Below are positions 43,388-52,046 of a DNA stretch of 64,000 nucleotides, in pieces (the stretch's first letter is position 1; each line of letters opens with the position of its first letter). The notes beneath the pieces are model-generated. The model was not told the DNA's origin. It saw only the letters and a program-made list of their open reading frames with translations, and made no database searches. Source of the stretch: Actinacidiphila yanglinensis (GTDB taxonomy: Bacteria > Actinomycetota > Actinomycetes > Streptomycetales > Streptomycetaceae); assembly GCF_900107965.1 (NCBI RefSeq), contig NZ_FNVU01000032.1:1-64000 (forward strand), written 5' to 3'. The translations under genes were made by a program, and so were the position numbers.

Positions 43388-43403
43388 TATGACAGCGGTC
43401 ATA
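43388..43403. promoter_or_regulatory. TetR-type operator 1
   Basis: TATGACAGCGGTCATA, 6-bp perfect arms around a 4-base centre, between the divergent dehydrogenase and GNAT genes. It overlaps a TATTAT -10 (complement of 43401-43406) for the dehydrogenase. Confidence 0.7.
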
Positions 43404-43413
43404 ATACTGAGAC

Positions 43414-43429
43414 TATGACGACGGTCATA
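43414..43429. promoter_or_regulatory. TetR-type operator 2
   Basis: TATGACGACGGTCATA, the same arms as operator 1 with a different centre, 26 bases away centre to centre. It covers the ATG at 43415 of the GNAT gene, so a bound repressor would cover that gene's start codon. Confidence 0.7.
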
Positions 43430-44140
43430 GTGGGTACGCAGCGGCCGCTCCCCGGGCCGACCGCGCGACGGGCTCCGACGCCCGCACGGAAGCCGGATCG
43501 GCAGCTGGATCGGGAGCCGGACCCACGCGGGCCCGCCCCGAAGTGGCGGGTGGCGCCCGTCCGGCCGCAGGACGAGGCCGCGCTCGCGGAGCTGTTCGCG
43601 CGCTGCTCGGCGGAGACGGTCCGGCTGCGCTTCTTCGGGCGGCCGCGCGAGCTGCCCCGCCCCTACCTCGACGCGATGCTCGCGGGGCGTCCTGAGACGC
43701 ACGACGCGGTCGTGGCCTATCCGGAGTACCCGGAGGGAGCCGGTGGTCCCGAGGGACCCGAGGCGCCGGAGGGCTGGGCGGGTCCGGTGGGCCTGGGCAG
43801 CCTCACGGCGGGCGGCCTGGCCCCGGGCGCGTCCCTCTACCCCGGCGACGATGCGCACCCGGTCGGTGAGCTGGGCCTGCTCGTCGTCGACGACTGGCAG
43901 CGGCGCGGCGCGGGCGGGGCGATGCTCGACACGCTGCTCGACCGGGCCCGGGCGCGCGGGATGCGGCTGGTGTCGGCGTCCGTACTCACGGGCAGGCGAG
44001 GGCTGTTGGACGTGCTGGGGCGGCGACTCCCGACAGTGCGGATGACGCGCGACATCGACGCCCTGACCGGCGTCTATAGGCTGGACGCCGAGCAGTGGGC
44101 GGAGGCGGGAGACGGTGGACGCGGGCAGGGGCACGGCTGA
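43415..44140 (+). CDS. GNAT-family acetyltransferase, first gene of a TetR operon
   Basis: A 241-residue acetyltransferase. The ATG at 43415 lies inside operator 2; TTGCGG (43380-43385), 17 bases, AATACT (43403-43408) then six bases to the ATG suggest a leaderless message. After a basic N-terminal 45 residues the domain starts KWRVAPVRPQDEAALAELFARCS and continues with VRLRFFG, LGLLVVDDWQRRGAGGAMLDTLLDRAR (acetyl-CoA loop RRGAGG) and a long Gly/Pro/Glu-rich insert (about 100-120). The FARCSAETVRLRFFG motif is common in streptomycete GNATs fused to or beside stress regulators. It overlaps the TetR gene by 26 bases. Confidence 0.83.
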   Translation: MTTVIVGTQRPLPGPTARRAPTPARKPDRQLDREPDPRGPAPKWRVAPVRPQDEAALAELFARCSAETVRLRFFGRPRELPRPYLDAMLAGRPETHDAVVAYPEYPEGAGGPEGPEAPEGWAGPVGLGSLTAGGLAPGASLYPGDDAHPVGELGLLVVDDWQRRGAGGAMLDTLLDRARARGMRLVSASVLTGRRGLLDVLGRRLPTVRMTRDIDALTGVYRLDAEQWAEAGDGGRGQGHG

Positions 44141-44786
44141 GGCGGGCGACGGCAAGGGCACCGGAGAGGGCGACGGCGGTGCGCCGCGGCCTCGTACGTA
44201 CGGACCGCGCGAACGCATGGTGTTCAGCGCGGCCCAGCTCATCCGCCGCGACGGCGTGAACGCCACCGGCATGCGCGAGGTGGCCGTCCACGCGGGCGCG
44301 CCGCGCGGCTCACTCCAGCACTACTTCCCGGGCGGCAAGCAGCAGTTGGTCGACGAGGCGGTGGCTTGGTCCGGACGGTACGCGGCCCGCCGGATCGGCC
44401 GCTTCCTCGCCGCCCTGCCCGAGCCGTCGCCGAGCGCGCTGTTCGCCGCGATGGTCGGGCAGTGGATCCGGGAGTACGAGACCGAGGGGTTCGGCGCGGG
44501 CTGCCCCGTGGCGGCCGCGACCGTCGACTGCGCGCAGTCCGCCGAGTCCACCCGGCGCAGCGCCGCCGGTGCCTTCGCCACCTGGAACGCGCCCCTCGCC
44601 GACGCCCTCACCGGTTTCGGCGTACCCGCGGCGCAGGCGCCCGCCCTCGCCCTCCTCATGATCAGCACCCTTGAGGGCGCCCTGCTCATCGCCCGCGCCG
44701 AGGGGTCCACGGCACCCCTGGAGACGGTCGCCCGCGAACTCGGGCCGCTGCTCGACGGGTGCGCCACCGGCCGGGACCGGACCTGA
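44115..44786 (+). CDS. TetR-family regulator, LmrA/YxaF-like
   Basis: A 223-residue repressor. A GTG start inside the end of the GNAT gene couples the two. The HTH is RMVFSAAQLIRRDGVNATGMREVAVHAGAPRGSLQHYFPGGKQQL, recognition helix at about 58-72, after a low-complexity Gly/Asp-rich N-terminus. The ligand domain contains FGAGCPVAAATVD, a mark of the LmrA/YxaF subgroup that responds to flavonoids or antibiotics. The two identical-arm palindromes between the dehydrogenase and GNAT genes are its most likely operators, giving autoregulation plus control of the dehydrogenase. Confidence 0.87.
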   Translation: MDAGRGTAEAGDGKGTGEGDGGAPRPRTYGPRERMVFSAAQLIRRDGVNATGMREVAVHAGAPRGSLQHYFPGGKQQLVDEAVAWSGRYAARRIGRFLAALPEPSPSALFAAMVGQWIREYETEGFGAGCPVAAATVDCAQSAESTRRSAAGAFATWNAPLADALTGFGVPAAQAPALALLMISTLEGALLIARAEGSTAPLETVARELGPLLDGCATGRDRT

Positions 44787-44816
44787 TCACCGAACTACGG
44801 GTCGCGCGGCGGGCAT

Positions 44817-46400
44817 TCAGGCCGAAGGGATGTGCCAGGAGAGCCAGTCGAGGACCTCGTCGACCTGCCGGGCGTCGAACTCATGGGCCACACCGTCGAG
44901 GACGACATGGCGCAGGCGGTCGGGGACGTCCGCGTAGGCGGGGGCGAGCGCCGCGGCGAAGTCCGCGATGTGCGCGGGGGTGGTGAGCGGATCGCGGTCA
45001 CCCGCGATGAGCAACAGAGGGCGCGGGGCGAGGAGTTCGGCGAGGTGGGGGCCGGGGCCGCCCTCGCGGACGCGGGGCGCGGCGCCGAGGTCGGCGAACT
45101 GCGGGAGCAGCGTGACGTCGCAGACCGGCATGATGGCCGCGCCGCAGGCGATCCGGCGGTCGCCGGCGAGCTTGAGGAGGGTCTGCAGGCCGCCCCAGGA
45201 CTGGCCCACGAGCGCGATCCGGTCGGCGCCCGCGACCACGCCGAGGCCGAGGGCACCGTCGACGAGCGCGGTGGCCTCCTCGCGCGCGAGGGCGAGCAGG
45301 TCGGGGCCCTTCCCGGACAGGCTCTCCTGGTGGAGGGCGACGGCGTCCTCCCAGGTCCGCTTGCGATCGCCGTGGCCCGGCGCGTCGGGCACCAGCACGT
45401 CGTACCCGGCGTTGAGCAGCGCGGCCACCAGGTTGGGGCTGACCCGGTTGCCGGCGACGCCCGGCGGCAGCGCCTGCTCCTTGTTCGCGGTGAACCCGTT
45501 GTAGAAGATCACCAGGCAGTCGCGCCGGGCTTCGGGCGGCGCGTCGATCTGCACGCACGGGATGGGGTCCTCGCCGCCGCCGCGCGGCAGGAAGACGGTG
45601 CGCGCGTGCGGCCACGGCCGCCAGGGTGACACCGGTCCGAGCGGCCCCGCCAGGTGGGACGCGGCGCGCACCGCCTCGACGAGCGCCTCGGCGAAGAGCT
45701 GCCCGACGAGTTCGGGCGAGGTGTGCTCGGGCAGCGGCGCCGTCAGGTCCGCCCGTTTCAGCAGCGGACGGGACGGCTGCGCGGCCACGTACGCGATGCG
45801 GGCGCCGGCCTCCCGGGCCGCCTCGACACCGGGGGTCTGCCCGAAGTCCGCGGGGCCGTAGGCGAGAAGGAGCACGACGGCGCCCGGGGCGAGCCCGCGG
45901 GCGCGGGCGGCCCAGTGCGCGGGGACGGCCGACTGCGCGGCGTGCACGGAGAGTTCGGCCAGTCCGGTGGCCAGCACGCCCGCGGCGCCCGCGAGTTCGG
46001 CGGCCGGCCAGATCTCCACCTGCGCGGCGGTCCGCACCGCCTGGGCAACGGTCGGCAGCGAGGCGTCCGTTCGCAGCCGGTCGGCGAGGGCGGCGAGCCG
46101 GTCGGTGGGCGCCTCACGGGAACCGTGGCTCTCGGCGGCGAAGTCGTTCGCCACCCCGAGCCGCAGCGCCGCGTACCCGGGGAAGCCCACGCTGCGGCAG
46201 AAGCGGGAGACGGTGGGCTGCGCCACCTCGCAGAGTTCGGCGAACTCCCCGATGGACAGGGCGATCGCGCGGGCCGGTTCGGCGAGGACGCGCTCGGCCA
46301 CCCGGCGTTCGGCCGGTGACAGGTCCGGCAGGGCGGCGCGGATGCGGTCGAGGGCAGCGGTGCGGGTGCCGGGGGAAGGCGGCTGTTCCAACAAGGCCAT
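44817..46400 (-). CDS. RpiR-type HTH, SIS-like and alpha/beta-hydrolase fusion regulator
   Basis: A 527-residue three-part protein. Residues 12-85 are an RpiR/MurR helix-turn-helix (LSPAERRVAERVLAEP, IGEFAELCEVAQPTVSRFCR). Residues about 125-248 follow the SIS sugar-phosphate fold (LAPGAVVLLLAYG, AAREAGARIAYVAA, PLLKRADL), but the usual SxSG ligand motif reads AYGPAD. Residues 265-527 are an alpha/beta hydrolase with an apparently complete triad: Ser401 in GQSWGG, Asp468 or Asp470 in GDRDPL, His506 in GVAHEF. The start is leaderless after TATACT. It is divergent from a seven-gene glycan locus and most likely its regulator; whether the hydrolase destroys the inducer is inference. Confidence 0.82.
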   Translation of the reverse strand: MALLEQPPSPGTRTAALDRIRAALPDLSPAERRVAERVLAEPARAIALSIGEFAELCEVAQPTVSRFCRSVGFPGYAALRLGVANDFAAESHGSREAPTDRLAALADRLRTDASLPTVAQAVRTAAQVEIWPAAELAGAAGVLATGLAELSVHAAQSAVPAHWAARARGLAPGAVVLLLAYGPADFGQTPGVEAAREAGARIAYVAAQPSRPLLKRADLTAPLPEHTSPELVGQLFAEALVEAVRAASHLAGPLGPVSPWRPWPHARTVFLPRGGGEDPIPCVQIDAPPEARRDCLVIFYNGFTANKEQALPPGVAGNRVSPNLVAALLNAGYDVLVPDAPGHGDRKRTWEDAVALHQESLSGKGPDLLALAREEATALVDGALGLGVVAGADRIALVGQSWGGLQTLLKLAGDRRIACGAAIMPVCDVTLLPQFADLGAAPRVREGGPGPHLAELLAPRPLLLIAGDRDPLTTPAHIADFAAALAPAYADVPDRLRHVVLDGVAHEFDARQVDEVLDWLSWHIPSA

Positions 46401-46406
46401 GGCGCA

Positions 46407-46434
46407 AGTATATTGCATAGCGGTTACACCGCAA
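46407..46434 (-). promoter_or_regulatory. Leaderless promoter of the fusion regulator
   Basis: On the minus strand: TTGCGG (complement of 46429-46434), a 16-base spacer, TATACT (complement of 46407-46412), then six bases to the ATG at 46400. Confidence 0.6.
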
Positions 46435-46441
46435 GTAATAT
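46413..46441 (+). promoter_or_regulatory. Promoter of the glycan uptake/degradation operon
   Basis: TTGCAT at 46413-46418, a 17-base spacer and TAATAT at 46436-46441. It overlaps the opposed promoter of the regulator. Confidence 0.6.
46420..46432. promoter_or_regulatory. Palindromic operator shared by two overlapping promoters
   Basis: GCGGTTACACCGC: 5-bp arms GCGGT and ACCGC around TAC. It lies in the spacer of the plus-strand promoter and overlaps the -35 and spacer of the minus-strand one. It is flanked by direct repeats of CGCAAGTA at 46403-46410 and 46430-46437. Confidence 0.6.
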
Positions 46442-46509
46442 CCCGACGACCAACGGCGCATATCTCATACCGCACCGAGCCAGGAGTTCCGCACAGCCAC
46501 GGAGATCCC

Positions 46510-47529
46510 ATGCCAGCCCCAAGCGTTGCCGCTTCCTCCCGCAAGAGCCGCAGACCGCAGGGCCGTTCCCCCGGTGTCCCGCCAACCCCGCCACCCGACC
46601 CCCGAGTTCGCACCAGGCGGCAGGCGCGGCGGCGCTCCGACGCGGTGCTGCTCCTCATGGGCGCGCCCGCTCTGCTGCTCCTGCTCGTCTTCAACTACCT
46701 GCCGATGGCGGGCCTGGTGGCCGCCTTCGAGGACTACCGGCCGCGCGAGGGCTTCCTGCACAGCTCCTGGGTCGGCCTGGAGAACTTCCGCTACCTGTTC
46801 ACCGGCGGCGACACCTGGCACATCACCTACAACACCGTGCTGATGAACGCCCTGATCATCGCCGCCACGCTGGTGTGCTCGCTGGCGCTGGCCCTGCTGC
46901 TCAACGAGATCCGCGACCTCTCCCCGCGCGTCGCGAAGGTCTACCAGTCGGCGATGTTCCTGCCGTTCGTCTTCTCCTGGGTGGTGGTCAGCTACTTCGT
47001 GCTGGCCTTCCTCGACGCCGACCACGGGCTGGCCAACCAGGTCCTGACCGCGCTCGGCCGGCACCCGGTGGACTGGTACGCCGACCCCGGGCCGTGGCGG
47101 ATCGTGCTGGTGGTGGTGGCGGTCTGGAAGGGCGTCGGCTTCTGGGTGGTGGCCTACCTCGCGGCGATCCTCGCCATCGACCCGGAACTCTACGAGGCGG
47201 CCGCGATCGACGGCGCCTCGCGCTGGCAGCAGAACCGGCGGATCACCCTCCCCCTGCTCACCCCGATGATCAGCATCAACCTGCTCCTGGACGTCAGCCA
47301 CATCTTCCACGCGGACTTCGGGCTGTTCTTCCAGGTGCCACGCAACAGCACCCCGCTCTATCCGACCACCGACGTGATCGACACCTACGTGTACCGCTCG
47401 CTCACCTCGCTCGGCGATGTGGGCATGTCCGCCGCGGCCGGCCTCTACCAGGCGTTCGTCGGCTTCGTGCTCGTGGTCGGCGCCAACTGGCTGGTGCGCC
47501 GCCGCAACCCCGACAAGGCCCTGTTCTGA
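46510..47529 (+). CDS. Sugar ABC transporter permease, LplB-type
   Basis: A 339-residue inner-membrane permease, first gene of the glycan locus. GGAG lies about six bases before the ATG at 46510. After a basic N-terminus (1-45) come six membrane spans starting with VLLLMGAPALLLLLVFNYLP; the cytoplasmic EAA loop reads EAAAIDGASRWQQNRRITLPLL near 235-256, where the ATPase docks. The family imports oligosaccharides in Gram-positive bacteria. No ATPase gene is in the locus, so the shared ATPase MsiK elsewhere in the genome is expected to power it. Confidence 0.88.
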   Translation: MPAPSVAASSRKSRRPQGRSPGVPPTPPPDPRVRTRRQARRRSDAVLLLMGAPALLLLLVFNYLPMAGLVAAFEDYRPREGFLHSSWVGLENFRYLFTGGDTWHITYNTVLMNALIIAATLVCSLALALLLNEIRDLSPRVAKVYQSAMFLPFVFSWVVVSYFVLAFLDADHGLANQVLTALGRHPVDWYADPGPWRIVLVVVAVWKGVGFWVVAYLAAILAIDPELYEAAAIDGASRWQQNRRITLPLLTPMISINLLLDVSHIFHADFGLFFQVPRNSTPLYPTTDVIDTYVYRSLTSLGDVGMSAAAGLYQAFVGFVLVVGANWLVRRRNPDKALF

Positions 47530-47549
47530 GTGCGGATCTGGAGACTGCT

Positions 47550-48512
47550 GTGACCGCTGCGACCCTCACCGACGAATCCCCGCACCGCGGGACCGCACGC
47601 CGCCGCCCCCTGCGCCGTGGCACCCCGCGCCGCGGCCCGGTCGGCACCAACCGCTTCACGGCCGGCCGGATCGCCATCCACGGCCTGCTCGCCCTGTGCT
47701 CGATCGCCTTCCTGGCGCCCCTGTTGATGGTGGTGTCGGCGTCCTTCTCCTCCGAGAGCGCCATCAACGACAAGGGATACTCCCTGCTGCCCCGGCACTT
47801 CACCACCTTCGCCTACCGCTACGTGGCGGGCGACCCGAGCCAGGTCCTCCAGGCGTACGGCGTCTCGATCCTGGTGACCGTCACCGGCACGCTGGTGTCG
47901 CTGCTGGTGATGTCGATGCTCGCGTACACGCTGGCCCGGCGCGACTACACGCTGCGCCGCCCGCTGACGCTGTACCTGATCTTCGCGATGCTCTTCAACG
48001 GCGGCCTGGTGCCGACGTACATCCTCATCACGCAGTACCTGCACCTGCAGGACACGCTCTTCGTGCTGATCCTGCCCTACCTCGCCTCCCCGTGGTTCGT
48101 GATCCTGCTGCGCACGTACTTCGCCTCGCTGCCGACCGAGATCATGGACGCCGCCCGGATCGACGGCGCCGGCGAACTGCGCACGTTCTTCCAGATCGTG
48201 CTGCCGCTGTCCACGCCCGCGCTGGCCACCGTCGGCCTGTTCACCGGGCTCGTCTACTGGAACGACTGGTGGCTCGGGCTGCTCTACATCGACAACGAGC
48301 ACCTCGCCCCGGTCCAGCTCTTCCTGTACCGGATCATCTCCAACATCGACTACGCCGCCAGCACCCCGCAGGCCGGGCAACTCGTCACGGCGCCGGTGCA
48401 GACGGTGCGGATGGCGGTCGCGGTGCTCGCGATCGGGCCGATCGTCATCGCCTTCGGCTTCATCCAGCGCTATCTGGTCCGCGGTATCGCGATCGGCGGG
48501 CTCAAGGGCTGA
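47550..48512 (+). CDS. Carbohydrate ABC transporter permease, YtcP-type
   Basis: A 320-residue second permease, 20 bases after the first. A GTG at 47550 preceded by CTGGAG is chosen; the frame is open upstream within the first permease. Basic N-terminal region, then six spans beginning GLLALCSIAFLAPLLMVVSASF. The EAA loop is MDAARIDGAGELRTFFQIVLPLS near 212-234. The closing RYLVRGIAIGGLKG is typical for this permease type, which pairs with LplB-like partners and DUF3502-bearing binding proteins. Confidence 0.88.
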   Translation: MTAATLTDESPHRGTARRRPLRRGTPRRGPVGTNRFTAGRIAIHGLLALCSIAFLAPLLMVVSASFSSESAINDKGYSLLPRHFTTFAYRYVAGDPSQVLQAYGVSILVTVTGTLVSLLVMSMLAYTLARRDYTLRRPLTLYLIFAMLFNGGLVPTYILITQYLHLQDTLFVLILPYLASPWFVILLRTYFASLPTEIMDAARIDGAGELRTFFQIVLPLSTPALATVGLFTGLVYWNDWWLGLLYIDNEHLAPVQLFLYRIISNIDYAASTPQAGQLVTAPVQTVRMAVAVLAIGPIVIAFGFIQRYLVRGIAIGGLKG

Positions 48513-48662
48513 CGCGCTCTCCCCGCCACCCGCCCTCTCCGGGCCACCGCACGTCACCCGTCCCCCCAACACCCCTACGCACGAACGCCCTTACGCCCGG
48601 TCGCGCCTGCCCGCACGCCGGCTCCGCCTTCCTCCCACCCGCACCCCGGAGGTTCCTCCACC

Positions 48663-50156
48663 ATGTCCCACGCCCGTACACCGCTCGCCCGCAGATCCGT
48701 ACTCGCCGCCGGTGCGGCCGCGGCCGCGAGCAGCGCACTCGCCGCCTGCTCCGGCTCCTCGTCCAAGGGCCCGGGCGGCACCGTCAACCTCACCTACCAG
48801 TACATGTCCTTCCTCGCCCAGCCCGACCAGGCGCTGGTGCAGAAGGCCCTCGACGCCCGGCTCAAGGCGCTGGGCGCGACCTTCACCGTCACGCTCCAAC
48901 CGGTGCTGGACTACACCGAGAAGATGACGCTGAACATGTCCGCCGGCAACGTCGCGGACCTGGTCTTCACCGCGAGCTGGACCAACGACTTCTTCAAGAA
49001 CGCGGGCAGCGGCAACTTCCTCGCCCTGGACGACCTGTTGCCGCAGCACGCCCCCAAGCTCTACGCCAGCCTTCCCAAGTCGATCTGGCAGGGCGCCACG
49101 GTGGGCGGCAAGATCTACGCCGCGATCAACCAGCAGCGCTTCCCCAAGCTGTGGGGGGTGTCGCTGCGCCGCGACCTCGCCGAGAAGTACGACCTCGACG
49201 TCGCCTCGCTCACCGGGTACGCCCAGCTGGAGCCGTTCTTCGCCAAGGTCAGGGCGGGCGAGAAGGACGTCATCTGCTGGGCCACCGACAACGCCACCTC
49301 CGGCACCGCCTTCTACCCCGAGCTGTACGGGTGGGACCCGGTCGCCACCCAGTACGGCCTGGCGGTGAAGTACGACGACACCAGCCGCAAGGTGTTCAAC
49401 GTCTACGCCACCGACGAGTACCGCGCCGCAGCCGAACTCGTCTACTCCTGGCGGCAGAAGGGCTACACCACGAAGGACCCGCTGAGCGCCGCCGACCGCG
49501 CCGCCAAGCAGCACGCGGGCTCCATCGCGGCCTTCAGCACCCAGGCCCCGCCCACCAACCCGCAGTTGGAGAGCTTCCCCACCCTCAGCAAGAGCTTCGT
49601 GGCGACCCCGCTGCTGAACACCGACGGCGTGGCCTCGACACTCACCGCGGTCAGCCGGGACACCGCGCACGCGGAGGAGTGCGTGCGGTTCCTCGAACTG
49701 ATCAACACCGACAAGGTCCTCTACAACCTGCTGTGCTTCGGCATCGAGGGCAAGCACTACGTCCTCAAGGACGGCGTGGCGACCTTCCCGCCCGGTGTCG
49801 ACACCAAGAGCGACCGCTACAACCCCAACCTGGACTGGCAGTACGGCGACCAGTTCAACGCCTTCTATCGGACCGCGGACGACGCGAAGTCCAAGCGCTG
49901 GGAGGTCGAGGCCGCGCTCAACAAGTCCGCGGCGACCTCGGTCGCCCTCGGCTTCGCGCTCGACACCTCCAAGCTGCGCACCCAGGTCGCCACCGTCACC
50001 GCGGCCATCACCCAGTACCAGCAACAGGTCACGATCGGCCTGGTCAAGCCCTCCGACGGCATCCCGAAGCTGCTCAAGCAGCTCGACCGCGCGGGCCTGG
50101 ACACGCTGCTGTCGGCGACGCAGGACCAGATGGACACCTGGGCGAAGGGGAAGTGA
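48663..50156 (+). CDS. Extracellular solute-binding lipoprotein of the sugar importer
   Basis: A 497-residue sugar-binding lipoprotein. GGAGG precedes the ATG. The signal combines RRSVLAAGAAA (Tat-like) with the lipobox LAAC at Cys29. The fold is a family 1 solute-binding protein with TLNMSAGNVADLVFTA and GKIYAAINQQRFPKLWGV; the C-terminal portion (from about 350) matches the DUF3502 extension found with LplB/YtcP-type permeases. Its ligand is unknown, but neighbours suggest an acetylated uronate-containing oligosaccharide. Confidence 0.88.
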   Translation: MSHARTPLARRSVLAAGAAAAASSALAACSGSSSKGPGGTVNLTYQYMSFLAQPDQALVQKALDARLKALGATFTVTLQPVLDYTEKMTLNMSAGNVADLVFTASWTNDFFKNAGSGNFLALDDLLPQHAPKLYASLPKSIWQGATVGGKIYAAINQQRFPKLWGVSLRRDLAEKYDLDVASLTGYAQLEPFFAKVRAGEKDVICWATDNATSGTAFYPELYGWDPVATQYGLAVKYDDTSRKVFNVYATDEYRAAAELVYSWRQKGYTTKDPLSAADRAAKQHAGSIAAFSTQAPPTNPQLESFPTLSKSFVATPLLNTDGVASTLTAVSRDTAHAEECVRFLELINTDKVLYNLLCFGIEGKHYVLKDGVATFPPGVDTKSDRYNPNLDWQYGDQFNAFYRTADDAKSKRWEVEAALNKSAATSVALGFALDTSKLRTQVATVTAAITQYQQQVTIGLVKPSDGIPKLLKQLDRAGLDTLLSATQDQMDTWAKGK

Positions 50157-50160
50157 CGCC

Positions 50161-51999
50161 GTGTCAGGCTGGTTCGACGGCGACGGTCCCCCTGCGGGCC
50201 CGCCGAGACTGCGCGCGGACGCGACGTACCCCCGGCCACCGCGCTGGGCGGTGCTCCAGCGCCGGCTGTTCGACGAACTCGACCAGGCGTGGCGGGAGTT
50301 CTCGGCCCGCTACTGCGCGCCGGACGGCGACGGCCGGCTGGTCTTCCACGACCGTCTCGGCGTCCCGCCCGACGACCGCGACGGCGTCGACGACTTCTAC
50401 GAGCCCTTCTTCAACTGGCCGCTGCTGTACGCCCTCGGCGGCTCCGACGACCTGCTGCCCGCCGCCCGCCGGCACTGGCTGGGGGTGACCGCGCAGCTCA
50501 CCGAGGCCGGCATGGTCAGCGACGGCCGCGACCGCGGCTACGACTGGTTCCACCAGGGCGAGGGTCTGCTGCTGCTCTACCACCTGTGCGTGGCCGCGCC
50601 GGACGACGAGCGGATCAGGGCGCAGGCGATCCGCTCCGCCGAGATGTACCTCGGCGGCCCGCCCGGCGCCTACGATCCCGTCGCCAACGTCATCACCGCC
50701 CCGCACACCGGCTCCGACGGCGCCCGTCCCGGACTGACCGGCGGCGAACCGGTCTTCCCCTGGAGCCCGGTCTTCGCCTGGTACGGCCTGCCGCTGGACT
50801 GGATCGACGGCATCGACTCCTACGACGCGCTGACCGCCGACCCCGCGCTCGCCCGCCGGATGGGCGAGGAGATGCGCGACCGGATGGGCCGCGGCGACAC
50901 CGCGGTCAACCTCGCCGCGACCAGCCTGGTGGCGAACGCCTTCCTGCTCACCGGCCGGGAGGAGTTCCGGGTGTGGGTGCTGCGCTACGCGGCCGGCTGG
51001 CTGGAACGGGCCCGCGCCAACGGCGGGGTGCTGCCCGACAACGCCGGCCTGGACGGCCGCCCGGGCGCCTACCTGGACGGCCGCTGGTACGGCGGGCACT
51101 ACGGCTGGGCCTGGCCGCACGGGCTGCACAGCGTCGGCGCGGCAGCGGTCATCGCCGCCTGCAACGCGGTGCTGGTCGGCGGCGGGAAGGAGTACCTGGA
51201 ACTCGGCCGCAGCCCGCTCGACGCGGTCCTGGCCGGGTTGCGGACCGGCGCGGACGGCGTGCCCACGGTGCCGTACAAGCACGACGACTCCGGCTGGCAC
51301 GGCCACCGGCCGATGCAGATGGCGCTGCCGACGGCGCTGTGGCACGTCAGCCAGGACCCGGCCGACGCCGAACGGCTGGAGCGGGCGACCGGCCAGGACC
51401 GTACCGGGATCGCCGCCATGCGCACCAAGGAGGAGGCGGGCCACGAAGTGCCGTGGCTGGCGTTCCTCGCCGGCGCGAACCCCGACTACCCGGAACGCGC
51501 CCTGCTGGTCACGCTCGACCTGGTGCGCGAGCGGACGAGCCGGATCGCTGCCGACCCGACCGACCCGGCGATCGGTCCCGGCACCGCCGACATCCACCAC
51601 TGGCAGGACCTCAACCCCGTACTCACCGAAGTACTCGGGCAGTTGACCTGCGGCGCGCCGCAGCCGCTGTACAACGGCGGCCTGTGGCACGCCCGGTTGC
51701 GGTACCACGACGCCGAACGCGACCGGCCCGGCCTGCCGCCGGACGTCGCGGCGCTGGTCACCGCGATCGATCCCGCGCGTACCGCGGTGACCCTCGTCAA
51801 CCTGGACCCGGTCGCGCCGCGCCGGGTACGGGTGCGGGCCGGCTCCTTCGGCCAGCACACCTTCGGCACCCTGCGCCAGGACGCGAGCCCCGCACTCCCC
51901 GTCCACGGACCGGAGTTCGAGGTCCTGCTCGGGGCGGGCTGCGCCACCGAACTCGTCATGACGCTCGATCTGCACGACCGCGAGCCGTCCCACCGCTGA
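50161..51999 (+). CDS. Putative intracellular (alpha/alpha)-barrel glycosidase
   Basis: A 612-residue cytoplasmic protein starting with GTG four bases after the binding protein's stop, so in the operon. No signal peptide. The repeated Trp/Asp-rich helices, such as FFNWPLLYALGGSDDL, GYDWFHQGEGLLLLYHL, HYGWAWPHGLHSVGAAAVIA and HHWQDLNPVLTEVLGQL, suggest an (alpha/alpha) toroid like those of glucuronyl hydrolases, rhamnosidases or GH127-type enzymes. The last 90 residues form a beta-sandwich-like tail (VTLVNLDPVAPRRVRV). I cannot place it in a named family. Position implies it trims the imported oligosaccharide. Confidence 0.6.
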   Translation: MSGWFDGDGPPAGPPRLRADATYPRPPRWAVLQRRLFDELDQAWREFSARYCAPDGDGRLVFHDRLGVPPDDRDGVDDFYEPFFNWPLLYALGGSDDLLPAARRHWLGVTAQLTEAGMVSDGRDRGYDWFHQGEGLLLLYHLCVAAPDDERIRAQAIRSAEMYLGGPPGAYDPVANVITAPHTGSDGARPGLTGGEPVFPWSPVFAWYGLPLDWIDGIDSYDALTADPALARRMGEEMRDRMGRGDTAVNLAATSLVANAFLLTGREEFRVWVLRYAAGWLERARANGGVLPDNAGLDGRPGAYLDGRWYGGHYGWAWPHGLHSVGAAAVIAACNAVLVGGGKEYLELGRSPLDAVLAGLRTGADGVPTVPYKHDDSGWHGHRPMQMALPTALWHVSQDPADAERLERATGQDRTGIAAMRTKEEAGHEVPWLAFLAGANPDYPERALLVTLDLVRERTSRIAADPTDPAIGPGTADIHHWQDLNPVLTEVLGQLTCGAPQPLYNGGLWHARLRYHDAERDRPGLPPDVAALVTAIDPARTAVTLVNLDPVAPRRVRVRAGSFGQHTFGTLRQDASPALPVHGPEFEVLLGAGCATELVMTLDLHDREPSHR

Positions 52000-52046
52000 C
52001 CGACACCGCCCTTGTGAACCCCACCCATTTCCCCCGAGGGAGAACC

